A stretch of DNA of 64,000 bases, taken from contig NZ_CP114903.1 in NCBI RefSeq assembly GCF_027497255.1, positions 5,084,001 through 5,148,000 of the forward strand, in the 5' to 3' direction. The position numbers were made by a program, and so were the translations under genes. This DNA comes from Micromonospora sp. WMMD882. Lineage in GTDB: Bacteria > Actinomycetota > Actinomycetes > Mycobacteriales > Micromonosporaceae. The notes under the pieces were generated by a model, which ran no database searches, was not told the origin of the DNA, and was given only the letters and a program-made list of their open reading frames with translations. Positions 35,297-45,900 of the stretch are shown one piece after another (within the stretch, counting starts at the first letter, position 1; each line of letters begins with the position of its first letter).

Positions 35297-35337
35297 AGCG
35301 TGCCGGCGCGGAAACAAACAGTCAAGCCTGACTTTTT
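35297..35337 (-). promoter_or_regulatory. Promoter and TetR-type operator of the atu-like operon
   Basis: On the minus strand TTGACT (35325-35320) and CACGCT (35302-35297) are 17 bp apart. An inverted repeat, AAACAGTCA (35316-35324) facing TGACTTTTT (35329-35337) with a 4-nt spacer, matches at 8 of 9 positions and covers the -35 box. Confidence 0.6.
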
Positions 35338-35514
35338 CTGTGGACGGCCCGGGCAGAACGGCGGGGTCGGTCCGACGCTGGGCGACCGGACGGACCCGGG
35401 GGGTGACGACAGGAGTGGATCTTGTCGGGCTTTCGCCGGCTGCGCTGCTCTTGCCGGGCTCGCCGGCAGTTGCCCAGGTCCTCCGCCGAAGGTCTGGATT
35501 GAGCGGCGAGTCAG

Positions 35515-35536
35515 TGTTTGATATTCAAATATTCCG
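35515..35536. promoter_or_regulatory. AT-rich island before the LamG gene
   Basis: About 22 bp that are strikingly AT-rich for this genome, containing ATATTCAAATAT (perfect 5-bp arms around CA, 35521-35532). It lies 76 nt before the start codon of the giant secreted protein and probably belongs to its promoter or a regulator site. Confidence 0.4.
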
Positions 35537-35611
35537 ATGGGAACGTGCTCTGAGCTGCCCGTCCGTACGCTGAGCCGCAACCAAGCGGTCAGCATCAATG
35601 CGGGGGAACAG

Positions 35612-38600
35612 ATGATGCATGCGTCTTCACGGCGCCTGGGAAAGCCGCGCCTGACACCACGGGCGCTCGCCGTCGGATCACTCGCCCTCGGCGCGCTCGT
35701 CGTGCCCTCGGCCCCGGCGTCCGCTGCGGACTGTCGCGCGGCCGTCGACGACCGGGCGGCGGCGATCGAGCTGGCGGCCCGGTGCGACCAGCGGGTGGAG
35801 ATCCTCGCCGCGCGCACCGAGACGACCCAGGTCTTCGCCAACCCGGACGGCACCGGCGTCGTCGAGGAGTACGCCCAGCCACAGCGGGTCCGGCGGGCCG
35901 ACGGCACCTGGACCGCGCCCGACCCGACCCTGGTCACCAACCCGGACGGCAGCCTGTCACCCCGGGCCGCCACCTTCTCGCTCCGGATCTCGGGTGGGGG
36001 CGCGGGCCCGCTGGTGCGGGCCAGCCGGGACAGCGACCAGGTCAGCCTCTCCTGGCCCGACGGCCCGCTGCCGACGCCCGTCGTCTCCGGGGCCCGGGCC
36101 ACCTACCGCGAGGTGTATCCGGGCGTCGACCTGGTGGTGACGGCGGTGCGCACCGGGTTCAGCGAGGTGCTGGTCGTCAAGGACCGCGCCGCCGCCGCGA
36201 ACCCGGCGCTGCGCGAGGTGGCGTTCGGCACGGAGCTGACCGGGCTCCGGTGGCAGGACGACGGCGACAACCTGGTGGCCGTCGACGCCGAGGGACGCCC
36301 GGCGCTCGGCGCGTCGGCGCCGAAGATGTGGGACTCCACCACCGACCCGGGCGGCGCGGCCCGGGGCGCGACGGCGGCCGAGCGCGTCCCCTCCGGTGAG
36401 CGGCTGCGCAGCAGCGTCGACGGCCCGGCCGTCGGCTCGCGTACCGCGGACATGCCCGTCGACCTCGACGCGGACCGGGTGGAGATCACCCCGGACCGGG
36501 CGCTGCTGGAGGACCCGGCCACGGTCTACCCGGTCTACCTCGACCCGACGATCACCTACACGTCGTGGACGATGATCAACAAGCAGTACCCGTCCCAGTC
36601 CTACTGGAGCTACGACAAGAAGGACTGCCCCGGCACCTACACCGGGGAGTGCGCCAAGGTCGGCTACTCCGACTGGGACCCGGGCAACCCGGTCACGTAC
36701 CGGTCGATGTGGCAGTTCCCCACCTCGGCCTTCCGGGGCAAGCAGGTGCTGGGCGCCCAGTTCACCCTCGACCTGCTGTACTCCTGGGAGTGCGGCAAGA
36801 GCGTCACCGAGCTGGAGCGGATCAACACCACCCTGTCGTCGAGCACGACCTGGAGCAACAACTCGGACAACTGGCCGGGCACCAACACGGCCACCGTGTC
36901 CAACGAGTCGTGTGACGGGGCGCGGGTGCCGACGGAGTTCGCGATCACGTCACTGGTCAGGGACCTCGCGGGCGGCAGCGCGACGTACGTGACGCTGGGC
37001 CTGAAAGCCGGCTCGGAGAGCAGCCACGCCGGCTGGAAGAAGTACGACGCGGACACCGCCCGGCTCGTCGTCACCACGAACACCGTGCCGGGCGTGCCGA
37101 CCACCCCCACGGTGGACGCCAAGGCCTGCGTGGTCGGCGCGGGCCGTCCGTACACCTCCACCGCGACGCCGACCCTGCGCGCCCGCGTCGCCGACGGCGA
37201 CGGCAACTCGCTGACCGCCTCCTTCGAATGGGCGCGGATCCGCTACAACGGCACCTACGGTCCGGTCTCCGACCCCCGTACCCAGAGCAGCGTGCCGTCC
37301 GGGACGGTGGCGCAGGTCGACCTGCCGGCCGGGGTGCTCGACAAGGGCGACGAGATGGTCGGCGCCGGGGACTGGGACGGCGACGGCGTGGTCGACGTGC
37401 TCGGCCGTGACCCCAACGGCGTGCTGTACGTGTTCCCCGGCAAGGGGCAGACGCTCACCTCGCGCGCCGTCATCGGCAGCGGCTGGAGCGGCTACACGAT
37501 CGCCGGCGTCGGCGACTGGGACCGGGACGGCCACCAGGACATCGTCGCCCGGCAGAACAACACCGACGAGCTGTGGCTCTACCCGGGGCAGAGCAGACGC
37601 GTCGGCTCCACCGAGACCCGCACCCTGATCGGCGCGTCCTTCGGCGGCTACGCCTTCGCCGGGATCGGCGACTGGGACCGGGACGGCCACCAGGACCTGC
37701 TCGCCCGGGACTCGGCCGGCGTGCTGTGGCTCTACCCCGGCCAGAGCACCCGGGGCGCCGCCAACCAGCCCCGGGTCAACCTGGGCAGCGGCTGGACCAG
37801 TTACACGTACTTCGGGGTGGTCGACTACGACCGGGACGGCGCGCCGGACCTCGTCGCCAAGGACCCGTCCGGCGCGCTGTGGCTCTACCTCGGCAGCGGG
37901 GCCCGCGCCTCGTACGGGGGCAGCCCCTACCGGCACCAGATCGGCAGCGGCTGGACGTCGTACTCCGGGCTGACCCTGCCGGACCTCAGCGGCGACGGCA
38001 AACCCGACGTGATCGCCGAGCACGACGGCAAGAACTGGTACGTCTACCCGGGCCCCGGCGCCCGTGCCTCCCTCGGCTCCCGGTACACCGCCGGCACGGT
38101 CGGCCTCTCCGACGGCGCGTACGCCTTCCGGGTCAACGCGTCGGACGCCCACGCCACCAGCGGCTACACCGGTTGGTGCGAGTTCGAGGTGGACCAGACC
38201 AACCCGGAGCCCCCGGCGGTCACCTCCGACACGTACCACGCCGGGTCGGTCGGCTGCCCGCCGGCCGGTTGCGGGGCCGTCGGCCAGACCGGCTCGTTCA
38301 CCTTCGCCAGCGTCTCGCCCGACGTGGTCTCGTACAAGTGGGGCTTCTCCGACCCGCCCGCCACGACGGTGGGCGCGCCGACGGCCGGAGCGCCGGTGAC
38401 GGTGCAGTGGACGCCCCCGTCGGGCGGGGCGAAGACCCTGTACGTGCAGGCGGTCGACCGGGCCGGTCGGTTCAGCCAACGTACCCACCAGTTCGTGGTG
38501 GCCGCGCCGACCCCGGCGCTGGCCCGTTGGCGACTCGCCGAGCCGGCCGGGTCGACCACGCTCGTCGACGACACCGGCCACGGGCGGCACGCCACGCTCA

Positions 38601-39784
38601 CCGCCGGCACGCTCGGCGTGCCGGGCCGGATCGTGGGTGGCGACACCGCGCTGCGCCTGACCGGCGCCGGCCAGGCGAGCACCGCCACCCCGGTCCTCGC
38701 CGACACCAGCCGCAGTTTCTCGGTGGCCGCCTGGGTGAAGCTCGGTGACAAGAGCGTCAAACGCACGATCGTCAGCCAGGGCGGCACGCACAACGCGGCC
38801 TTCGTGCTGGAGTACCTGAGCTCGGCGGACACCTGGAAGTTCACGGTCACCTCCGCGGACAGCGGCACGCCCGCCTACCACGGCGCGAGCTCGGCCGCCG
38901 GGACCCCCCGGGTGGGCGTCTGGACCCATCTGGTCGGCACGTTCGACTCGACGGCCGGGGAACTCCGGCTGTACGTCAACGGGGTCCTCGCCGGCACCGC
39001 CACCGGCGCGTCCACCTGGGACGCCAACGGTCCCACCCGGATCGGTGGGCCGCTGCCCGGCCTGTGGTCGGGTGAGCTGGCGCAGGTGCAGCTCTGGAAC
39101 CGGGTGCTCGCCGGCAGCGAGGCCGCCGCCCTGGTCGACCCGGTGACGGACTCGCTGGTCGGCCGCTGGGACCTGGAGGACATCGGTCCCGGGCCCAGCT
39201 TCGACGGGTCGAACTACGCCCACGACCTGTCCTTCCACGGCGGCGCGGAGATCCCGCCCAGCGGATCCGGGCACACCGGCACCGGCCTGCAACTGGACGG
39301 CGTGGACGCGTACGCCGAGACCGACGGGCCGGTGCTGAACACCGACCAGTCGTTCACCGTGTCGGCCTGGGCGCGGCTGCCCGTGGGCGTGACCGGCAAC
39401 CGCACCGTGCTCGCCCAGCGGGGCGCGGTGGAGAGCGGGATCTTCGTCAAGTACGAGGCCACCGACGGTCGCTGGCACTGCGTGTACGGGGACACCGACC
39501 ACACCACCGCCACCGGCGCGTACGTCGGCTCGAACAACCTGGCCGCCGAGGGCGTCTGGACCCACCTCACCTGCGTCTACGACGCGCAGGCCGCGACGCT
39601 GACGCTGTACGTCGACCGGATCGCGCAGCGGACCGTCGGCGTCGTCAACCGCTGGCACGCGAACGGCCCGCTGATGCTGGGTCGGGTGCAGTGGCGGGCC
39701 GGGATGTTCGAGCACTGGTCCGGGGCGATCGACGAGGTGCGCGTCTACCAGGGCGTCGTCCGGGACCTCAACCGCATCCCGTAG
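35612..39784 (+). CDS. Giant secreted FG-GAP/LamG-domain protein
   Basis: A 1390-residue exported protein. A signal peptide (about 1-40, ending in ASAAD) is followed by a DNRLRE-like region typical of actinobacterial Rhs partners (to about 500), a domain at about 510-575, five FG-GAP/VCBS-type repeats (about 575-820) with calcium-loop motifs such as DWDGDGVVD and DWDRDGHQD, an Ig-like segment, and two LamG/concanavalin-like jelly-roll domains (about 970-1175 and 1180-1390). It has no obvious catalytic motif; an adhesive or scaffold role at the cell surface is likely. RBS GGGGGA; ATG 35615 has the better spacing but 35612 is adjacent. It is transcribed with, or just before, the Rhs gene. Confidence 0.85.
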   Translation: MMHASSRRLGKPRLTPRALAVGSLALGALVVPSAPASAADCRAAVDDRAAAIELAARCDQRVEILAARTETTQVFANPDGTGVVEEYAQPQRVRRADGTWTAPDPTLVTNPDGSLSPRAATFSLRISGGGAGPLVRASRDSDQVSLSWPDGPLPTPVVSGARATYREVYPGVDLVVTAVRTGFSEVLVVKDRAAAANPALREVAFGTELTGLRWQDDGDNLVAVDAEGRPALGASAPKMWDSTTDPGGAARGATAAERVPSGERLRSSVDGPAVGSRTADMPVDLDADRVEITPDRALLEDPATVYPVYLDPTITYTSWTMINKQYPSQSYWSYDKKDCPGTYTGECAKVGYSDWDPGNPVTYRSMWQFPTSAFRGKQVLGAQFTLDLLYSWECGKSVTELERINTTLSSSTTWSNNSDNWPGTNTATVSNESCDGARVPTEFAITSLVRDLAGGSATYVTLGLKAGSESSHAGWKKYDADTARLVVTTNTVPGVPTTPTVDAKACVVGAGRPYTSTATPTLRARVADGDGNSLTASFEWARIRYNGTYGPVSDPRTQSSVPSGTVAQVDLPAGVLDKGDEMVGAGDWDGDGVVDVLGRDPNGVLYVFPGKGQTLTSRAVIGSGWSGYTIAGVGDWDRDGHQDIVARQNNTDELWLYPGQSRRVGSTETRTLIGASFGGYAFAGIGDWDRDGHQDLLARDSAGVLWLYPGQSTRGAANQPRVNLGSGWTSYTYFGVVDYDRDGAPDLVAKDPSGALWLYLGSGARASYGGSPYRHQIGSGWTSYSGLTLPDLSGDGKPDVIAEHDGKNWYVYPGPGARASLGSRYTAGTVGLSDGAYAFRVNASDAHATSGYTGWCEFEVDQTNPEPPAVTSDTYHAGSVGCPPAGCGAVGQTGSFTFASVSPDVVSYKWGFSDPPATTVGAPTAGAPVTVQWTPPSGGAKTLYVQAVDRAGRFSQRTHQFVVAAPTPALARWRLAEPAGSTTLVDDTGHGRHATLTAGTLGVPGRIVGGDTALRLTGAGQASTATPVLADTSRSFSVAAWVKLGDKSVKRTIVSQGGTHNAAFVLEYLSSADTWKFTVTSADSGTPAYHGASSAAGTPRVGVWTHLVGTFDSTAGELRLYVNGVLAGTATGASTWDANGPTRIGGPLPGLWSGELAQVQLWNRVLAGSEAAALVDPVTDSLVGRWDLEDIGPGPSFDGSNYAHDLSFHGGAEIPPSGSGHTGTGLQLDGVDAYAETDGPVLNTDQSFTVSAWARLPVGVTGNRTVLAQRGAVESGIFVKYEATDGRWHCVYGDTDHTTATGAYVGSNNLAAEGVWTHLTCVYDAQAATLTLYVDRIAQRTVGVVNRWHANGPLMLGRVQWRAGMFEHWSGAIDEVRVYQGVVRDLNRIP

Positions 39785-39793
39785 CCCGGACCG

Positions 39794-39820
39794 CCGGCCG
39801 GGGCCACCCGCCCCGGCCGG
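39794..39820 (+). terminator. Hairpin after the LamG gene
   Basis: A perfect 10-bp stem (39794-39803 with 39811-39820) has a 7-nt loop, starting 9 nt after the stop codon. It could terminate or only attenuate transcription into the Rhs gene. Confidence 0.6.
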
Positions 39821-39824
39821 CCCA

Positions 39825-39876
39825 CCCCACCGCGGAGACGTCGTCTCCGTCCCCACCGCGGAGACGTCGTCTCCGT
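39825..39876. repeat. Two 26-bp perfect tandem repeats, each with a palindrome
   Basis: Positions 39825-39850 and 39851-39876 are identical. Each contains CGGAGACG-T-CGTCTCCG, a perfect 8-bp inverted repeat with a one-base centre. The pair sits between the LamG terminator and the Rhs start codon. Confidence 0.9.
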
Positions 39877-39943
39877 GGCCACCCGTCGCGGGGGACCGCC
39901 TCCGCGCCCGGATCCATCATCACCGTCATCGGGGAGGACAACT

Positions 39944-42900
39944 GTGTCTGGACGGGACCGCATCCGGTCAGGAAGACCGCGCGGGACGTGGACACGCCGG
40001 CCGTTCGCGGCCGGCCTGGTCGGTGGCCTGGCCGCCGCGACGTTCCTGTACGTGCCACCGGCGCTGGCGAAACCCTACGAGCCGGGCCGGGTCCAGCGGG
40101 AGACCATGGTCGGCGGCCGGTCCGCCGCCCCGGTCACAGTGGCCGCCGAGCGGACCGGACGGCCGTTCACCGGCGCCGCCCCACGTTGGCCGGCCGGCAA
40201 GGTGGTCGACGTCGACCTGACCACCGGCGCGGGCGGTGGCCCCGGCCGGGCCGCCGCGGCCGACGGTCTGCCCGTGCGGGTGGGCGTGCCGAGCGCCCCG
40301 GCGGCGGCGGCCGACCGGGTGGCGACGGCTCCGGGCCGGGTCCGGGTCACGTCGTTCAGCCGGGAGGCGACCTCGGCGGCCGGGGTGGACGGCGTGCTGC
40401 TGCGCGTCTCCCGGGCCGACGGTCAGGTGGCCGGCGCCGACGCCGACGTCACCGTGGACTACTCCGGGTTCCGCTGGGCGTACGGCGGCGACTGGGCCGG
40501 GCGGCTGCGGCTGCGGGAGCTGCCCGAATGCGCGCTGGTCACGCCGGACGCGCCGGGCTGCGCGGCGCGGGAGGTGCCGAGCCGCAACGACCTGCGGGCC
40601 GGCACGGTCAGCGCGACGGTCGGGTTGACCGGCTGGACCCCGCGCACCGAACGGGGCCGGCTGGCCGGTGACGGCTCCGGCCTGGTGGCCGGGGCTGGCA
40701 CGCTGGTGGCGCTGACCGCCGGCGCGGAGAGCCCGGCTGGTGACTTCAAGGCCACCTCCCTCGCCCCGGCGGCGACCTGGACGGCCGGCGGCAACTCCGG
40801 TGACTTCAGTTGGACGTACCCGCTGCGCACCCCGCCGGGGCTCGGCGGGCCGACGCCGAACATCGACCTGGCCTACTCCTCGTCCGGCGTGGACGGCCGG
40901 ATGGTGGCGGCCAACAACCAGCCGTCCTGGATCGGGGAGGGGTTCGACTGGTCCCCCGGGTACGTCGAGCGGCGGTACACCACCTGCTCCGAGGACATGG
41001 GCCCGGGAGCGAACAACACCAAGAAGACCGGTGACCAGTGCTGGGACACCGACAACGCCACACTGGTCCTGGGCAGCCGGGCCGGCGAGCTGATCCGGCA
41101 CAGCCCGACCAGCGCCCGGTGGCACCTGCGTAACGACGACGGCACCTACGTCGAGCGTCGTACCGGCGGCGGCAACGGCGACGACGACGGCGAGTGGTGG
41201 GTGGTCACCACCCCGGACGGCGTGCAGTACTGGTTCGGCGGCCGGGCCGGCTCGAAGTCGACGCTCACCGTGCCGGTCTACGGCAACCACGACGACGAGC
41301 CGTGCCACGCCTCGTCCTTCGCCTCCTCGCGCTGCGACCAGGCGTGGCGCTGGCAGCTCGACCACGTGGTCGACCGGCACGGCAACACGATGGACCTCTT
41401 CTACGCGAAGGAGACCAACAAGTACGGCCGTAACGGCTCGACCTCCGACCCGACCGGGTACGACCGGTCCGGCCACCTGACGAAGATCGAGTACGGCACC
41501 CGGACCGGCGGCGCCGGCAGCGCCCCGATGCAGGTGCTCTTCGAGGTCGGCGACCGCTGCCTGTCCGGCTGCGCCACCCGGGACGCCACGCACTGGCCGG
41601 ACGTGCCCTGGGACCAGGACTGCACGGGTGACACCTGCGACTCGACCGCGCCCACCTTCTGGTCCACCAAGCGGCTCGCCAGCGTGACCACCCGGGTCTG
41701 GGACGCGACGACCGTCCGCTACCGGGACGTGGAACGCTGGACGTTCACCCACTCGTTCCCCGACCCGGTGGACAGTCAGCCGGGCGGACTGTGGCTGGAG
41801 AAGATCTCCCACCAGGGGCTCGTCGGGGCCACCACCGACCTGCCCGACATCACCTTCGTCGGGGTCGCGCTGGCCAACCGGGTGGACACGCTCAACGACC
41901 AGTACCCGGCGATGAAGCGGTTCCGGATCAAGACGGTCAACACCGAGACCGGCGGGAAACTGGACGTCACCTACAGCGACCCGCAGTGCGTCAAGGGCAC
42001 CCGGGTGCCGGACCGCGACAACCTGCACGCGAACACGCTGCGCTGCTACCCGGTCAAGTGGACGCCCGGCGGCCACGACGACCCGATCCACGACTACTTC
42101 CACAAGTACCTGGTCACCGACGTGGTCGAGGCGGACCTCGCGGGCTCCTCCACCCGGGTCCGCACCCACTACGACTACCTCGGCGACCCGGCGTGGCACT
42201 ACACCGACGACGACGGTCTGATCGACAAGAAGTACAAGACCTGGTCGGTCTGGCGGGGCTACGGGCAGGTCGACGTGGTCAAGGGCGACCCCGGGGAGCA
42301 GACCCTGACGAGCACCCGCTACTTCCGGGGCATGCACGGCGACAAGACGCCCTCCGGCACCCGGTCGGTCAGCCTCCCCGCGATCGGCGTCGGCAACGTG
42401 CCGGCCGCCCCCGACGAGGACGCGTACTCCGGAATGGTCCGCGAGACGATCACCCATGACGGGCCGGACGGCGCCGAGGTCCAGGCCACGGTGAACGAGC
42501 CGTGGCAGTCCGCGCCGACCGCCAGCCGTACGGTGAACGGCTTCACCGTGCACGCCCGGCACACCGGCACGGCCGCCGAGCACACCCGGACCGCCCTCGA
42601 CGGCGGCCGCGCGCCCCGGACCACCACCAAGCGGACCACGTTCGACGGGTACGGGATGCCCAGCCGGATCGAGAACCGGGGCGACAACGCCGTCCCCGAC
42701 GACCAGCGGTGTGAGCTGGTCGACTACGCCCGGAACACGTCGCCGGGCGGCTGGATGCTCGACCGGGTGTCCCGCACCCGGGAGTTCGCCGTCGACTGCG
42801 CCCGGGTCACCGCCGGCGGACTGACCGACGACGACGTCATCGAGGACGAGAAGACGTCGTACGACCAGCTCGCCTGGAACGCCGCGCCCACCCGGGGCCT

Positions 42901-45900
42901 GGTGAGCAGGGTCGAGACGATCGACGCCTGGAACGGCGGCAACCCCACCTACCGGGCCGCCCGGCGGGCCACCTACGACGCGTACGGTCGGGTCGGGGAG
43001 TCCTGGGACCTGCGGGGCAACCGGACCCGGACCTCCTACACCCCGGCGTCCGGCGGACCGGTCACCGCCGTCACCGAGACCAACCAGCTCGACTGGGTCA
43101 ACCACCGGACCATGGAACCGGCCTGGCAACTTCCGCTGACCACGACCGACGCCAACGGCCGGCAGGTCGGCTACGCGTACGACGGCCTGGGCCGGCTGAC
43201 CTCGGTCTGGTTCCCCGGCCGGGACCGGGCCGCCCAGACCGCGAACCTGGTGTTCGACTACCTGGTCCGCGCCGACGGGCCGCTGGTCGTCACCACGAAA
43301 CGCCTCACCCCGGCCGGGAGCTACCACGTCTCCCACCAGTTCTACGACAACCTGGTCCGGCTGTTGCAGACCCAGGAACCGGACGGCGCGGGCGGCGCGG
43401 GGGCCGTGGTCAGCAGCACCTTCTACGACTCCGCCGGCCGCGCGTTCAAGACCCACGAGCAGTACCTGGCCTGCAAGCGGATCAGCCCCACCCGGTGCGA
43501 CCCGGTCGCGCCGAGCACCAACCTGTTCCAGCCCACCGACGTCATCCCGGCGCAGAAGGTGAGCCACTACGACGGCGCGGGGCGGGAGACCGCGCTCGTG
43601 CACCAGGTCGACGCCGCGCCGGCCAGCCCGGGCGGCACCGAGAAGTGGCGCACCACCACCGCCTACGGCGGCGACCGCTCCGACGTCACCCCACCGGCCG
43701 GCGGGGTGGTCACCTCCACGCTCACCGACGCGCACGGCAACCTGACCGAGCTGCGCTACTACCACTCCGGCGTGCCGGCGGGCAGCAGCTCCGGGTACGA
43801 CCGGACCAGGTACACGTACAACCGCAAGAGCCTGCTCGCCGGGGTCACCGACCCGGCCGGGCAGGTCTGGGCCTACACGTACGACCTGCTGGGCCGACAG
43901 ACGAAGGCGGTCGACCCGGACAAGGGCACCATCGAGACCACCTACACGCAGTACGGCGAGGTCGAGACCACCAAGGACGGGCGGGGTGTCACCCTGGCCT
44001 ACACGTACGACCCGCTGGGCCGTAAGGAGTCCCTGCGGGACGGCTCGGTCACCGGACCGAAGCGGGCCGAGTGGTTCTACGACACCCTCGGCAACGGGGT
44101 CTCGGTCAAGGGTCAACTCGTCAGGACGATCCGGCACGTCGGCGCCGACCAGTACGTCAAGGAGAACCTCGGCTACACCGTCGACTACCAACCGACCAGC
44201 CTGAGGTACACCATCCCGACCGCGGAGACCGGCCTGGCCGGCAGCTACTCCTACGTCTACACGTACCACCAGGACGGCTCGGAGAAGACGACCCGGCTGC
44301 CGGCGCTCGGCAATCTCGGCCTGGAGACGCTGACCCGCGACTACGACGCCCGGGGACGGGCGAACACGCTGGCGACCAGCATCGGCGCGAGTTACGTCAC
44401 CGGCACCGACTACACCAGCTTCGACGAGCTCGGCGCGATCCACCTGCGGAACAACGGCGGCCGTCTCGCCGACATCGTCCGCACCTACGAGAAGGACACC
44501 CGGCGGCTGGCGCAGATCTGGACCACCCGGCAGAACGCGCCGACCACCGTCGCCGACGTCCGGTTCGAGTACGACCCGGCGGGCAACGTCGAGGAGATCA
44601 CCGACCGGACGGCCGGTGACACCCAGTGCTTCACGACCGACCACCTCCGGCAGTTGACCGGGGCGTGGACGCCGGCCGGCGGGGACTGCGACGTCGCCCC
44701 GACGGTCGCCGGGCTGGGCGGGCCGGCGAAGTACTGGCACTCCTACACGTACGACGCGGTGGGCAACCGGCGGCAGCTCGTGGAACGGGCCACGCCGACC
44801 GGCACCCGGACCACCACGTACACCCCCCAGGCCGGTCGGCACCGGCTGGCCGGGACCTCCACCGTCGACGACACCGGAACGAAGACCGCCAGCTACGGCT
44901 ACGACGCGTCGGGCAACACCATCACCCGGCCCACCGCCGCCGGCGGCGTCCAGAACCTGACCTGGGACGCGGAGGGACGCCTGGCGAGCAGCCAGGACGC
45001 CACCGGAACCACGTCGTACGTGTACGACGTGGACGGCACCCGGCTGGTCCGTCGCGACCCCGCCGGCCGGACCCTCTACCTGCCGGGCCAGGAACTGCGC
45101 TACGACGCCGCCACCGGCGCGAAGACCTGCGTCCGGTACTACAGCCACGCGGGCGAGACCGTGGCGATGCGGACGGGCGCCGGGGTCACCTGGCTGGTGA
45201 GTGACCATCACGGCACCGCCCAGGTGGCGTTCGACGCGGTCAACCAGAACGTGGCGACCCGCCGGGAGACCCCGTTCGGGCTGCCCCGTGGTTCCACCGG
45301 TGTCTGGCCGACCGGGATGGACAAGGGCTTCGTCGGCGGCACCCGGGACAACACCGGCCTGACCCATCTCGGCGCCCGGGAGTACGACCCGCTGATCGGC
45401 CGGTTCGTCTCGGTCGACCCGATCATCGACGTCAAGGACGCCCAGCAGATGCACGGGTACGCGTACGCGGCGAACGCGCCGGTCACCACGAACGACCCGG
45501 ACGGCCTGCTGCCCGGCTGGATGCAGAAGGCCGCCCAGCGGATCGACAACGCGCGGGCCAACGTGGCGAACGTCGCCAAGCAGGTCAGCGACAACGTGGT
45601 GAAGGGCGTGGTCGACAACGCCGGCATGATCTCCGCGGTCACCGGCGTGGCGGCGGTGGCCTGCATGGTCATCCCGGGCGCGCAGGTGCTCGCGCCGGCC
45701 CTGGCCGCCGTGTCGGCGGTGACCGGGGCCATCGACACCGCCAAGTCCTGCGCGAAGGGCGACGCGTTGGACTGCGGGCTGGGGGTGGCGGGCATGATCC
45801 CCGGCGCCCGGACCCTGACCCTCGGGGTGAAGGGGCTGCACCGGGCCCGGAAGGCCAACGCCGGGATCAAGAACGCCGAGGAGCTGATCGACGTCAACAA

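Noticed and set aside
36950..39856. A 968-codon minus-strand frame opposite the LamG gene
   Set aside because: Low-complexity translation and no RBS-linked start; the plus strand encodes recognisable FG-GAP and LamG domains.
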